In this document: positions 51,404-62,505 of the stretch, piece after piece
Numbering within the stretch: position 1 is the first letter of the stretch
Layout: each line of letters starts with the position of its first letter
NCBI GenBank assembly: GCA_025642075.2
Contig: JAODUO010000627.1
Span: forward strand, 12,501-76,500
Origin: Ridgeia piscesae
Taxonomy: Eukaryota > Annelida > Polychaeta > Sabellida > Siboglinidae
DNA length: 64,000 nt
Direction of reading: 5' to 3'
The notes under the pieces: generated by a model
Seen by the model: only the letters and a program-made list of their open reading frames with translations
Database searches by the model: none
What the model was told of the DNA's origin: nothing
Translations under genes and position numbers: made by a program

Positions 51404-52974
51404 GCAGCGTCCACACACAGAGACTGCTGCCATGCAACAATCTTGAGCTAGTTGGTAATAAATGCTACAATTTGTCATAGCTGCTCATAAATATGTCATA
51501 AATACTACTTTACGGCCCCACAATGTCAATACTGGAAGCATTTCCTGAGTATAAAATTCTCCAGTCTTGCATATTGTTCGAGGTGGGTGAGGAAGTCGTA
51601 GGTGTTTCACAGTTACTGAAAATGGTTAAATGATATGATGAATGTCTAGATTCTAGCAGCTCTGATTCATTACATATGTTAAGCATAGCATCCATCATAC
51701 ATGTGCTTGCTGTATATTTCCTTTAAAAACATCGGGTCAGCCTCTTGTGCCGAATTGTGCCACTTTGTGCCATCTTGTGCCACCTTGTGCCATCTTGTGA
51801 TTTATACACGATGCACAATATTTGGATGTGGTCAATTTCTCCTCTTTAAATAAAAAAACAGCACTGCACTGATTGCTACAATATTCCATTATTCTATGGT
51901 GTAAGGGGGGGTGGGTGGTGGGGGAAAATGTTTGCCCCAGACAAAGGCTACCTGATTACATTCCAAGGAACATCCCCCTGCCTCCGGACCACATCTAACT
52001 CTGTGCTCCAGACACACCTCCTCATTGCCTTCCCAGAAGGCTGACTGACAGCCCTCTGTGGAAATACTAATTACCATGGCCCTACCCCCAGGGTACTGCC
52101 CCACCCAGGGGACCCACCCCCTCCCCACACACAATGTACACTGTAATTTCTTCTGAAATCTGACCTCAACCTTGTGAGATGATCCCTAAGGAAGACACAA
52201 GAGACTGGTGCAGGCTGCAGTCTCTGTACTGGTGACACTCCAGTCACAGTCTCCTCCCAGCAGGGAACATTTAACATGGATGAGCTCCAGCTAATTAGTG
52301 CTGTTTTTCAAATAATTAATGTGCCCAGGGGACAAATGCCTTAAGATGGACAACAAGTTCTCCTCACTGTCTGCATGATGTAATTGTAAGGACCTTGTCT
52401 AGTATGTTATCTAGAATCACCCAGTAAGCCAAGGGATGTAATAGACATAATGTCTGCACTCGTGTTTGTTTGTAATGCTTCATTTTAAATCTACACATAT
52501 ACCATGTAGTGTTATATATATATGGCCCATAAAAATAATCAATAGGTGTTTTTTATTATTTTTTATTGTGCAACACATTGTGATCACTTAATCAATTTAT
52601 TCATGTTTCATGTTTAGTTTGTAGACAACGACAAGTCTATTTTGTAGAGACGTGTGGTGTTTGAGTGTGTGTTTGTTGAGCATGTACTCTGGCCTACTTC
52701 AGAACTTCAAACATCAGATATATCGTGAAATGTTCAAACTATAATAAACTCATTCAATTTGTAAACGTTTGATCAGGACAGCTATTGTTTATTGGCCCTT
52801 CTTGTCGTGATGCTAGTTTATTATAATTATTGTCACATCTACAACTTCCGATCAGGAGCCCATTTCATTAACATTCTTAAGAGCTCAAAGAGCTTATGAG
52901 CCTGACTTTGCTCTTTAAGATTGATTTTGCTCCATAACAGTGATCTTGGTTACTGAAAACGGTAAACACCATGA
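51404..52974. other. Mostly unique spacer
   Basis: No supported gene. A five-copy 11-bp repeat, TTGTGCCAYCT, lies at 51746-51800. It is not obviously related to the preceding 11-bp array. Confidence 0.45.
51746..51800. repeat. 11-bp short tandem repeat, about 5 copies
   Basis: TTGTGCCAYCT and variants repeated every 11 bp. Confidence 0.85.
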
Positions 52975-53521
52975 CTGTCAACACCAGTGTGTCATGACGT
53001 GTTAGCATGACACTATCACCAGTGTGTCATGACATGTTAGCATGACACTATCACCAGTGTGTCATGACATGTTAGCATGACACTATCACCAGTGTGTCAT
53101 AACATATTAGCATGACACTATCACCAGTGTGTCATGACATATTAGCATGACACTATCACCAGTGTGTCATGACGTGTTAGCATGACACTATCACCAGTGT
53201 GTCATGACGTGTTAGCATGACACTATCACCAGTGTGTCATGACATGCTAGCATGACACTAACATCAGTGTGTCATGACGTGTTAGCATGACACTATCACC
53301 AGTGTGTCATGATGTGTTAGCATGACATTATCACCAGTGTGTCATGACATGTTAGCATGACGCTATCACCAGTGTGTCATGACATGCTAGCATGATATTA
53401 TCACCAGTGTGTCATGACATGTTAGCATGACACTATCACCAGTGTGTCATGACGTGCTCACATGACACTATCACCAGTGTGTCATGATGTGCTCACATGA
53501 CACTATCACCAGTGTGTTATG
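52975..53521. repeat. 35-bp minisatellite, about 16 copies, hairpin-bearing
   Basis: Unit GTCATGACGTGTTAGCATGA then CACTATCACCAGTGT (35 bp). Each unit holds the dyad GTGTCATG / CATGACAC (8 bp, 9-nt loop). Most substitutions (G/A in ACRTG, T/C in GYTAG) fall in the loop. The last units have GTGCTCACATG instead of GTGTTAGCATG. Confidence 0.95.
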
Positions 53522-54290
53522 GAAATAGTGTCCTCAGCAGTACTGCAGTGGCTGTTTGAGTTTTGTAAAATGTCCTCTAATTTAAAGAAGTTTCTTTAAT
53601 GACAACGTTTCTTTAAGATATATTTATCTTACTGACAGGAACAAGTGCTTCAGTGAACTTCCTGCTAATAATTAACACCCATTGATGATCTGGCGAAGTG
53701 GAACTGACAATATCCTTAATGAACAGCACAATGTTTATGTTGATTGAGTGTGGTTGGCTGAGTTGACTGAGGGCCCTGTGTCACAGCTCATAGAGAAACT
53801 ACAATGGCAATGACAAATTTGCCAATATTCTGCGCAGTGACACAACCGTAATTAGGACAGGAAAAAGATTTATTTAATGTCAACAACACTACGCTGGTCA
53901 CGGCATGGGTAATAAATATTTGCCATGTCACGAACAGTGCTTAAATATTGATTACCATCAGCGCCCGTGCACCTAGCACTCCGGTATTATGAAGAGGTTC
54001 ACAGAGGCCGTCGAACCGTCAATTGTTTAAAGTGAATGCCCAATGATTTTCGTTGGTTTCCAGACATTGTGACCATTACAGTTACACTATTAGTAGTCTC
54101 CATACCATGTTAGCTGATTAGCAATATTCCCAATTACAAGGTTGTGACATTGAAAACCGCCCACTATTTTTTTACAATTTAGTGAATGATGTATGAAATT
54201 GAAGCTAGTATTGTAATTATTTTACAGAGACAAAACACCAACTCATAAATCTGCATTTCTACTTTTGAAACAACACCTTTCACAACATAC
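53522..54290. other. Unique spacer
   Basis: No gene recognised. The segment around 53930-54060 has mixed composition and could be regulatory, without proof. Confidence 0.4.
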
Positions 54291-54333
54291 ACACATAAAT
54301 ATGTATATATATGTATATATATATATTATATAT

Positions 54334-54424
<91 letters not shown>
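54291..54424. repeat. (AT)n tract, about 130 bp
   Basis: Nearly pure AT alternation with small ACAC and AAT interruptions. It is cruciform-prone and a likely site of assembly length error. Confidence 0.96.
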
Positions 54425-54512
54425 ACCTGTTAAATGGTTTAAATACTAGAATAGATATGTTAAAAAATATACCACACATTTAATATGCATGTGCACAAAA
54501 ATCTGTTTCACT

Positions 54513-55467
54513 CACCAGACAGTGGCATGTTTCACTCACAAGATAAGTGGCATGTGTCACTCAACAGATAAGTGGCATGTTTCACTCACCAGATAAGTGG
54601 CATGTGTCACTCACCAGATAGTGGCATGTTTCACTCACCAGACAGGGCATGTTTCACTCACCAGACAGTGGCATGTTTCACTCACCAGACAGTGGCATGT
54701 TTCACTCACCAGACAGTGGCATGTTTCACTCACCAGATAAGTGGCATGTGTCACTCACCAGATAGTGGCATGTTTCACTCACCAGACAGGGCATGTTTCA
54801 CTCACCAGACAGTGGCATGTTTCACTCACCAGACAGTGGCATGTTTCACTCACCAGATAAGTGGCATGTTTCACTCACCAGATAAGTGGCATGTGTCACT
54901 CACCAGATAGTGGCATGTTTCACTCACCAGACAGGGCATGTTTCACTCACCAGACAGAGGCATGTTTCACTCACCAGACAGTGGCATGTTTCACTCACCA
55001 GACAGTGGCATGTTTCACTCACCAGACAGTGACATGTTTCACTCACCAGATAAGTGGCATGTTTCACTCACCAGACAGTGACATGTTTCACTCACCAGAC
55101 AGTGGCATGTTTCACTCACCAGACAGTGGCATGTTTCACTCACCAGACAGTGGCATGTTTCACTCACCAGACAGTGGCATGTTTCACTCACCAGACAGTG
55201 GCATGTTTCACTCACCAGACAGTGACATGTTTCACTCACCAGATAAGTGGCATGTTTCACTCACCAGACAGTGACATGTTTCACTCACCAGATAAGTGGC
55301 ATGTTTCACTCACCAGACAGTGACATGTTTCACTCACCAGACAGTGGCATGTTTCACTCACCAGATAAGTGGCATGTTTCACTCACCAGACAGTGACATG
55401 TTTCACTCACCAGATAAGTGGCATGTTTCACTCACCAGACAGTGGCATGTTTCACTTACCAGACAGC
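54513..55467. repeat. 23-25-bp minisatellite, about 40 copies
   Basis: Unit CCAGACAGTGGCATGTTTCA then CTCA (24 bp), with CCAGATAAGTGG (25 bp) and CCAGACAGGG (23 bp) subtypes. The subtype order at 54572-54720 is repeated at 54737-54850, showing block duplication. Confidence 0.96.
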
Positions 55468-55705
55468 GCATGGCAGTGATAATTAATTCTTGTTTAGAAA
55501 ACATTGTAGACAAAGCTAAGGGTGTGAGAATGTTGAGGGCTGGCTGAAGGGAGAGTGGGGGATGCTGGAAAATAAATTCAGAAAGATTGGTCGATAACAG
55601 TAACTCCCCATCCCCCCTTGTCTAACAAGGATAACAAACAAAACAAATATCATCTCTCTCCAATACACAACACACTATGAGACTCTACCTAGTGTGTACC
55701 TATAT

Positions 55706-55850
55706 GTCACCACCTGTCACCACCTGTCACAACCTGTCACCACCTGTCACCAAAATTGTCACCACAATTCCCACCACCTGCCACAGCCTGTCACCACATG
55801 TCACCACATGTCACCATGTGTCACCATGTGTCACCACATGTCACCACAAT
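55706..55850. repeat. 10-bp repeat (CACCTGTCAC)
   Basis: Imperfect copies of GTCACCACCT and GTCACCACATGTCAC over about 145 bp. Confidence 0.88.
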
Positions 55851-56411
55851 CCAAGGAGTCCATCCAAGTGTCCTCATAACTACTGAAAGTCATCCTCAGA
55901 TAAGAGAAATAAATTATTTCTGGTTTTGTAGCCAATGATATAAGCAAACGTAATCAATAGATCTGAGCCAGTCAGAAATCTGAGTGGAAATACAGACAGC
56001 CTGAGTGTCTTCAGTCAAGATGGGTCAATGATGCAGACAGATTTATGATGTGCAAGATATACTCCGCTGGGCGGAGAGGTAACATTCATCAGCTGAGTGG
56101 ACAGAGAACCTGGCCTTCACCTTAGAGTAGTGGCTTGGGCCAACCAGATGATGTTGCAAAACATGGGTAAATTTGTTCTCTCTACCTTGTCTTTTATGTG
56201 TCAGATGTGACACTAAACACTGTCAGTGACTTCTACCAGGGGAAATAAATATTCCACATAAGAACATGAGGAAAACCCTCATGGCTTCAAACAGCCACAC
56301 AATACTCATATGTACAGAAAGAAATTTTTATCATATTTCGAAATACACTGAAATGAATCATTGTAACATTAAGGTATTATCACGCATAAAGAACGCAAAT
56401 ATGTCACAGAC

Positions 56412-56505
56412 CCGATTTGCGTATGAGCGCCATCTAGTGAAAGCGATTTGCGTATGAGTGCCATCTAGTGAAAGCGATTTGCGCATGAGCACCATCCAGT
56501 GATCC
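56412..56505 (-). promoter_or_regulatory. Three tandem 31-bp units carrying CTCF-like motifs
   Basis: Three units of 31 bp, each GATTTGCGTATGAGYGCCAT then CTAGTGAAAGC. Read on the minus strand, 56427-56440 and 56458-56471 match the bilaterian CTCF core CCASYAGRKGGCRS at 13 of 14 positions (TCACTAGATGGCGC and TCACTAGATGGCAC). The third, 56489-56502, matches less well (TCACTGGATGGTGC). The repeat is seen directly. Binding by CTCF is an inference from the motif. Confidence 0.5.
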
Positions 56506-56551
56506 TGTTGGTTCCCCATTATGTTAAAACACCTAAAAAGATATACGCGTG

Positions 56552-56787
56552 AATATTTGACAACTGCACAAAATGAGGTTTTTTAATCTCACAAAACAAG
56601 TCAAATAAGTTTTTAAAATGGCCAAAAGGGCCATTTTAAAAACTTATCTTTTTTTTGGAAAAAAATCCAAACATAGCACAGACATGTGGGAATATTTACA
56701 ATACACCATTCTGACATTTGTATAATATTCTGTGCATTAAAAAAAATTGAAAGTTGGCAACACTGTTTTGTTCAGTTGTCAAATATT
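56552..56787. mobile_element. MITE-like fold-back element
   Basis: Terminal inverted repeats of 22 bp with one mismatch lie at 56552-56573 and 56766-56787 (outer part AATATTTGACAACTG). Inside is a perfect 19-bp hairpin with a 5-nt loop (56605-56623 and 56629-56647, tip GGCC-AAAAG-GGCC). GTG directly flanks both ends and could be a 3-bp target duplication. There is no ORF, as expected for a MITE. The family is not recognised. Confidence 0.6.
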
Positions 56788-56834
56788 GTGTTGACCCATA
56801 TGCCAAAGCAGTCATTCACATAATTAATTTGAAA

Positions 56835-56840
56835 TTTATT
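56835..56840 (-). terminator. Polyadenylation signal AATAAA (minus), candidate
   Basis: AATAAA on the minus strand, about 9 nt after the TGA of the 102-codon ORF at 56849-57157. The hexamer is common by chance in AT-rich DNA. Confidence 0.25.
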
Positions 56841-56848
56841 GATCTCTG

Positions 56849-57157
56849 TCACTGGCCTTGGCTTAGCCAGATACTGGATCTGATGACATCAAAAACATAT
56901 TTTCTACGAGCACATAAGTAGCCACACACCATGACACGACCCACAGGACTTGGCCATGTCTGACGGGAGTAAGTCCTCAGTCCACAAGATTTACTGGCCC
57001 CAAGAAAAGGATGAATTGCACTTTGGAAAGACAACAAGCCCGATGGACACAGATCAATGTTAACCAACACAACAGTGCCACTGAGAGGAATGTAGGCCAA
57101 AGAACAGAAGTGTGTCATGCTCCCTGAACCTGGCAGAACTGACAGAGAATGATGCAT
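56849..57157 (-). CDS. Hypothetical 102-codon ORF, uncertain
   Basis: ATG at 57157 (directly preceded by an in-frame TAA) to TGA at 56849, with an AATAAA signal just downstream. Composition is mixed and non-repetitive, with an Arg/Cys-containing C-terminal half (for example SPVGRVMVCGYLCARRKYVF at about residues 69-88). This is unlike the low-complexity ORFs elsewhere in the window. I do not recognise the family. It could be a small gene, the last exon of a longer gene, a transposon fragment next to the MITE-like element, or chance. Confidence 0.22.
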   Translation of the reverse strand: MHHSLSVLPGSGSMTHFCSLAYIPLSGTVVLVNIDLCPSGLLSFQSAIHPFLGASKSCGLRTYSRQTWPSPVGRVMVCGYLCARRKYVFDVIRSSIWLSQGQ

Positions 57158-57269
57158 TTACTGCTCTTTAGTCTCCTAATAAATATAGTCAGATTCTAGT
57201 TGTAATATAATGCCATAACTAGTATAAATTAATTGCATAATGCCACAATTGAGCTGATGATGTTGCATT

Positions 57270-57640
57270 TTGGCTGAGATTGGATCAAGGAGATTGAACT
57301 GGTGATGCCGACAGTTAATCGAAGAGACTGAACTGATTAAGCTAGCAACGGACCAAATGAGACTGAATTGGCGTTGCTGACAATGAATCCAAGTGACTGA
57401 GCTAATGGCACTGATTGCGGATCAAAACAACTCAATTTGTGACACTGTCAATGGACCACAGGTACTGGACTGTTTATGCTGACAGCTGATCAAAGCGACT
57501 GAACTGATGCTGATAGTGGATCAAAGTGACTGAAATGATGCTGACAACGGATCAAAGTAACCCAGAAACAATGCTGACAGCAGACCAAAGACACTGAAAT
57601 GATGCTGACAGTAGATCACTGAGCAGTCAGATGGTGGTGA
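57270..57640. repeat. Degenerate repeat, about 30-36 bp
   Basis: Recurring GATCAAAGTGACTGAA, TGATGCTGACAG and GGATC/GGACC blocks in the same order, about ten times, strongly diverged. The right half is the better preserved. It looks like an old minisatellite. Confidence 0.7.
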
Positions 57641-58092
57641 CAGACATTATGCAAAATGAACCTGGGATAATTATTCAGTAACGCTGCTGATGACTAAGTT
57701 GGCTGAGGCAGCGATTCTAAACGTGGGCCGTAAATGCTGAATGGGTGTCAGCGATCAACAAAGTGGATTCAATATGGCTGATTAAAGAATTCGTGTAATG
57801 AATGAGTGTCTGACGAAGGCATCAAACTGCTGCGTCTCTATGTTCGCCTGCTGGCAGCGTTTATGAGTAATCAATCAGGCTGTGGGTCTGCAATCGGCGT
57901 TGTTTGTGGCTGGAATTCATAATTAATTACGGCGATCGTGCAAGCCTGAACTGTCGGAGTGACGACTCCGCCAGCCATGCACTGCCCTCTGCTGGGACAC
58001 AGGTGTACCGACAACGGTGCGATGCGGCCGTGCCACAGCTGTGGCATCACGCAACGGCAGAGGTGTTGTTTGTCGTACCTGTCCAAGTACAC
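57641..58092. other. Unique spacer, homeodomain-site-rich
   Basis: GC-balanced unique DNA with TAATCAATCA, ATTCATAATTAATTA and GATTAAAGAATTC. This composition would fit a developmental enhancer but proves nothing. No gene is supported. Confidence 0.3.
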
Positions 58093-58198
58093 GTGTGTGC
58101 AGTCAGGTATGTACAGTCAGGTGTGTGCAGTCAGGTATGTACAGTCAGGTGTGTGCAGTCAGGTGTGTACAGTCAGGTGTGTACAGTCGGATGTGTTG
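58093..58198. repeat. 14-bp minisatellite, about 7-8 copies
   Basis: GTGTGTGCAGTCAG alternating with GTATGTACAGTCAG and GTGTGTACAGTCAG. Confidence 0.92.
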
Positions 58199-61168
58199 CA
58201 CTGCTGGAATACAGAAGAGGTGGAGGGGTGGTCATCCCCATGGACTGCCTTGAGTAAGTAACGGCCACTTATCACCTGTGTAGGAGCCAAGAGGAACAAC
58301 AGGGACTATGTAGAATACACTCGCGGTGGTATTAGCATCATACCTGTTGCATGTCATTGATAGCTGTAGGGGGACTAGTATAGAAACATCATATCCCCAG
58401 ACATCTCCATGCATGCTGAATGAGTGCAGCACTGCAACCTCTCTACCTAATCACAGACCAGTCTCAGAAACATGACACACTTTAGCTGTTCTTAAAATGC
58501 ATAGATAATAAATATTGGCAACTGTGTGTATTGACGGACAGTCAGACAGTTCTCAACAATACCTGCCTCAGGTGTCCTCGAGTAGCCATGTGATCTAACA
58601 TTTATAGTCTATTTCTACAAATGAACAATGCTACTTTCGGAAACACGGTTTCCATGTTTTATAGCAAATCATGACGCTGACTTGTGACTATCTTTAGCCT
58701 TGGGATGTGACAGCACCAGTCTCAATGACACATCACAAGATCTCTGATGATGTCAGTAAGATATCATAATATCACAGTGATATCATCCCATTTACAGCTC
58801 AGGGTGAGATAGACTCTCCATGCATCAAACTCATGTCATTGATTAAGTCATTCTAACTGCCAAATACAACAGGAGAATTTATAATTAAAGCAGGCGCCAA
58901 TTATTATAGTGTATTTTACAATACAGACGACAATGTTAAATTATTAAACACAGATAAGGTACCATTTATATCATGTCGTCTATAGTATCATTTACATACT
59001 GATTTACGCAATACCGTGCAATACATATTGTCACACACGGACAGTTAATTATCACATCAGCACACACAGCATTATGTAGTTAGAAATCAAAATATACATG
59101 CATGTTCTTCCTATAGTTAATGACGTAAACATTGCTGATTATAATAACGTAGTCTTATATTGTGCCAGTGTCTGCCTACAGCTGCAATTATAACAGTTCA
59201 TCCATAACTACCAGGGCCTGGTGATGTTTCAGGCACCAATCAAAGCACCTCCCACAACGCATTTTGTAGATCAAACCAGTGGTGCTGACAGTTTAGTCAT
59301 TTCTGTGGGGGGTGTATTTGTGGAAGGGAAAAGTGGGTTCCCTGTCTCTTAAGACAATTAAGACACTTGGCTCTCGCATAGTGACGTGAACAAAACGGCA
59401 AAATTACTAAACCATTATAGGGAACATATGATTGACAGAGATGATTTGGAGCAATATCCATATTACGTACTGCAACACTTATAGATTTAATAACACCACA
59501 AGACCATCAACCAGAATAATATTTCACTCAAATTTGTGTACAACATCTCTACACTGTGAGTGTTATAATAGGTTCTGCATCCATATGCAACTGTTTGTAT
59601 TTATTACCCATTATAACTGTGTAACTTGAAGCAAACTGTTTTATAATTAAAACGTAATACAATATAGCTGTTTTCATTTCATGGAAAAAGTTCCATTGGG
59701 AAACTGTGCAAACCCCACACTTAAGCTGACCAACAGACACGCGTTTAGGACAGGGAAATAAATCAGTTGCCTGATGAAGGAAACTTCATTAGCATAAATG
59801 AGACTTTGTGGGCAAAGAGTATGCATAATTCACATCCAATTTGCACATTTAATACGTGGCCAGCATCCAATGCCCAGGAATGCGGTAAGAAGCCACTGTC
59901 ATTGTGAAAATGTTAATCACGATTCAATGCTTAATACAGGCCAGAGGTAATGTGTTTTAAGTCATTAGGAATCCATCTCATTGACAGTTGGTTGTGACAG
60001 GTGTTGATGTCAACTACAATGTCCGCCTGGTTGAGTGTATAAGAATTGTGTTTTTTATTAATTCAGTCTCAACACAGATTTGTACTGATCATACATAAAA
60101 CATGTGAACTTGTCCGGCGTCATTTAAATTTCATTGGTTGAATTAATCGACTGGACGTTCACGTCTGATTCAATCCGCACGAGTATGACATCCCCAGCTA
60201 AATCATTTATTCTGCATACATATAAAAACAAATCACAAATCACTATGCATGTTTCAAAACAAGTACCATAGAAATGCATCGAACAGGTAACATATTTCAC
60301 ATCACGCAGTCAGCTTCGACAGTAAAACGCAACCAATGAGGTAATCCAGAAGATCTACTGCCCTATGTAAGACTTCAGGAAACCATCGCGGTTGATAAAA
60401 AGCCATGGCCTATCATCACAGGTAACACATCACCTGTAAAACATGTCTCTGCCAGTGTCTGGCCTCCATTATCATCAACAACACATTATCAATTTCCCCT
60501 GTAGATAACATCAACACTCAGCCACAGCCACATTCTGTGCAGGTAGGAGACACACAGAGAGAGCAAGTGATGACGCAGCCGGGTTTATCCGCCTAGTGGA
60601 CGGCTATGTCGACATCCAGGTGTGGGCATGACACGTCATGTAGTATCAAGTGACACGGCATGTAGTATCAAGTGACACGCTCACAATGGTGTGTGATTAG
60701 CCGGCGTCATGTCGTGTCGTGGCTGTCTTTCATTAATTCGGTCTTTGTCTGTTGCAGGGAGCAAGGACACTGACAGCAGGCACAGTGGACATCACAAAGA
60801 CTGGACACTGTCCACTACCCAGTACATGCACACAGTGAGGGGACAACGACTGGACACTGTCCATAACCAGCACACGCACACGGAGTTACGTCACACGACA
60901 GTCACTAACAGATATTATGGTAAAACTACAAATACACGATCAACGAAGAAGTGACATCACGTCTTCTCTTGTCTTCTATAGAACCAAATAACTAGTTTTT
61001 AATGACACAAAACAACAGCACTGTCAATGCAAAACAAGACTAAAACTCAGCTGTGATGAGACTATTCACCGAAAAAGGGTTCAACATCAAAGATGGTTAT
61101 TAGTGTGAAATAACATTCTACCCAATGGAATACTGGCAGATACGCTGCGATTTCATGTGAATTTAAGT

Positions 61169-61182
61169 GCACTAGGTGGCAC
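61169..61182 (+). promoter_or_regulatory. CTCF-like motif
   Basis: GCACTAGGTGGCAC matches the core CCASYAGRKGGCRS at 13 of 14 positions. It lies 1.3 kb upstream of the LRR-Ig start codon, in the opposite orientation to the triplet at 56412-56505. Confidence 0.4.
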
Positions 61183-62162
61183 TGCTGTAGCTTCGTGTGC
61201 AGTGAATCGGCTCTGACAACCTGTGATTAGACTATGATCAATGTGGCCGTCAGTTGTATATTGACGCACCATGGACCACAGTGCATGTGTAGTTATCATA
61301 CGAGACCATAGGCGCCACATCGCGTACGTACACCAGCGCCAACTGCTGGTCACTTCCTGGAAGTACAGATCGCCCATTGACAATGCTAACTACGTCGCTG
61401 AGTGACGGAGATATGCATCACCTGTACAACTGTGATCAAGTCGTGAAAATATAGACAAGCTGGAGTTGCTATCGCACATCACAAGAAACCGATTCTTCCG
61501 CAATTGACACCTCCTCGGTGGCGACACTGATGCGTCATTAATCAACGACTTCAGCCAATCTTGCATGTGTTTGTGTCACCGATGCAAGCCAATTACTGTC
61601 TCGAGTAATGCACCCGGATGGTGACAGCGCAGTCACACTGCATTCTCCAACTATCACCGACAAACAAGTGTAATTGAAAATCAAATTATCAGGACCGCGA
61701 ATATTGTGATAACTACTGACAGCCATATCAGTAATTCACATGAGAGCAATCAAACGTCACGGCCGGCTGATGGATTATGCATACAAGTGATCCGTACTGG
61801 TGCCCTGTCTATGACTTCCGTCCCAGGAAACGTGTGGGAATAGGCACTAGTCCATCACATCCACAGATGGCAGACCATGTAACACCCGTCTATAGAACAC
61901 GGCAGGATGCACGGGCAGCAGTTTCCCTGTCATCGCTTGACAGGTGATGAAATCAACTCAGGTGTAAATACTGAATTATCTCCAGATGCGTGGCTGACTC
62001 AGTAGACAGCAGTTGGCAAACGTTTTGTCCCGTTACAAATAGCTGTCTACTGGAAACCAGGCAACAGATTTGAGGAGTCAGAGTGGCAGGACAGATGCAG
62101 TGTGTGGTCTGTACATGTTGCTGTCTGTCTATGCACCAGTTGTGAGTAGAAATACAGACACA

Positions 62163-62202
62163 TAAGAGGAAGAGGAAGAGGAAGAGGAAGAGGAAGAGGA
62201 AG
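62163..62202. repeat. (AAGAGG)n hexanucleotide
   Basis: About six copies of GAAGAG, a homopurine tract 300 bp upstream of the LRR-Ig start codon, possibly within its promoter or 5' UTR. Confidence 0.92.
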
Positions 62203-62505
62203 GTGAAACAGCAATATTTGCGAAACGAGCTACACCAAAGGTGACGCCACATAAATTAAATGTTATAGAAAGTAAGAAATGCGTAGTAAAACTGAGGTTC
62301 TGAAAGTGGAGACTGTCAACATACTATATGAGGACAGATGTTGGCAATGCGGCTGTGAATGTGAAACTACAAAGAGAAAGTGAAACTACAAAACAAAAGA
62401 GAAACTACATAAACTGATCACAGTAAAATATGCCAATGTGAACACAGTGGATTCAAATTCTACGCACGCTGGAACAACGCTAACCAGAGTGAGGCTATAC
62501 ACACT

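Larger units (their letters stand above)
58199..62505. other. Unique region upstream of the LRR-Ig gene
   Basis: No other gene supported. It probably holds the promoter and 5' UTR of the gene at 62506. Items seen: two copies of CATGTAGTATCAAGTGACAC at 60637-60678; an acceptor-like TTTGTCTGTTGCAG at about 60744-60757; a CTCF-like site at 61169-61182; an (AAGAGG)n purine tract at 62163-62202; and GTGAAACTACAAA repeats at 62358-62410. Confidence 0.5.

Noticed and set aside
60709..60957. 81-codon ORF spanning an acceptor-like TTGCAG
   Set aside because: Low-complexity His/Thr-rich product and an internal duplication of ACTGGACACTGTCC. It might be a 5' UTR exon of the receptor gene, but there is no evidence.
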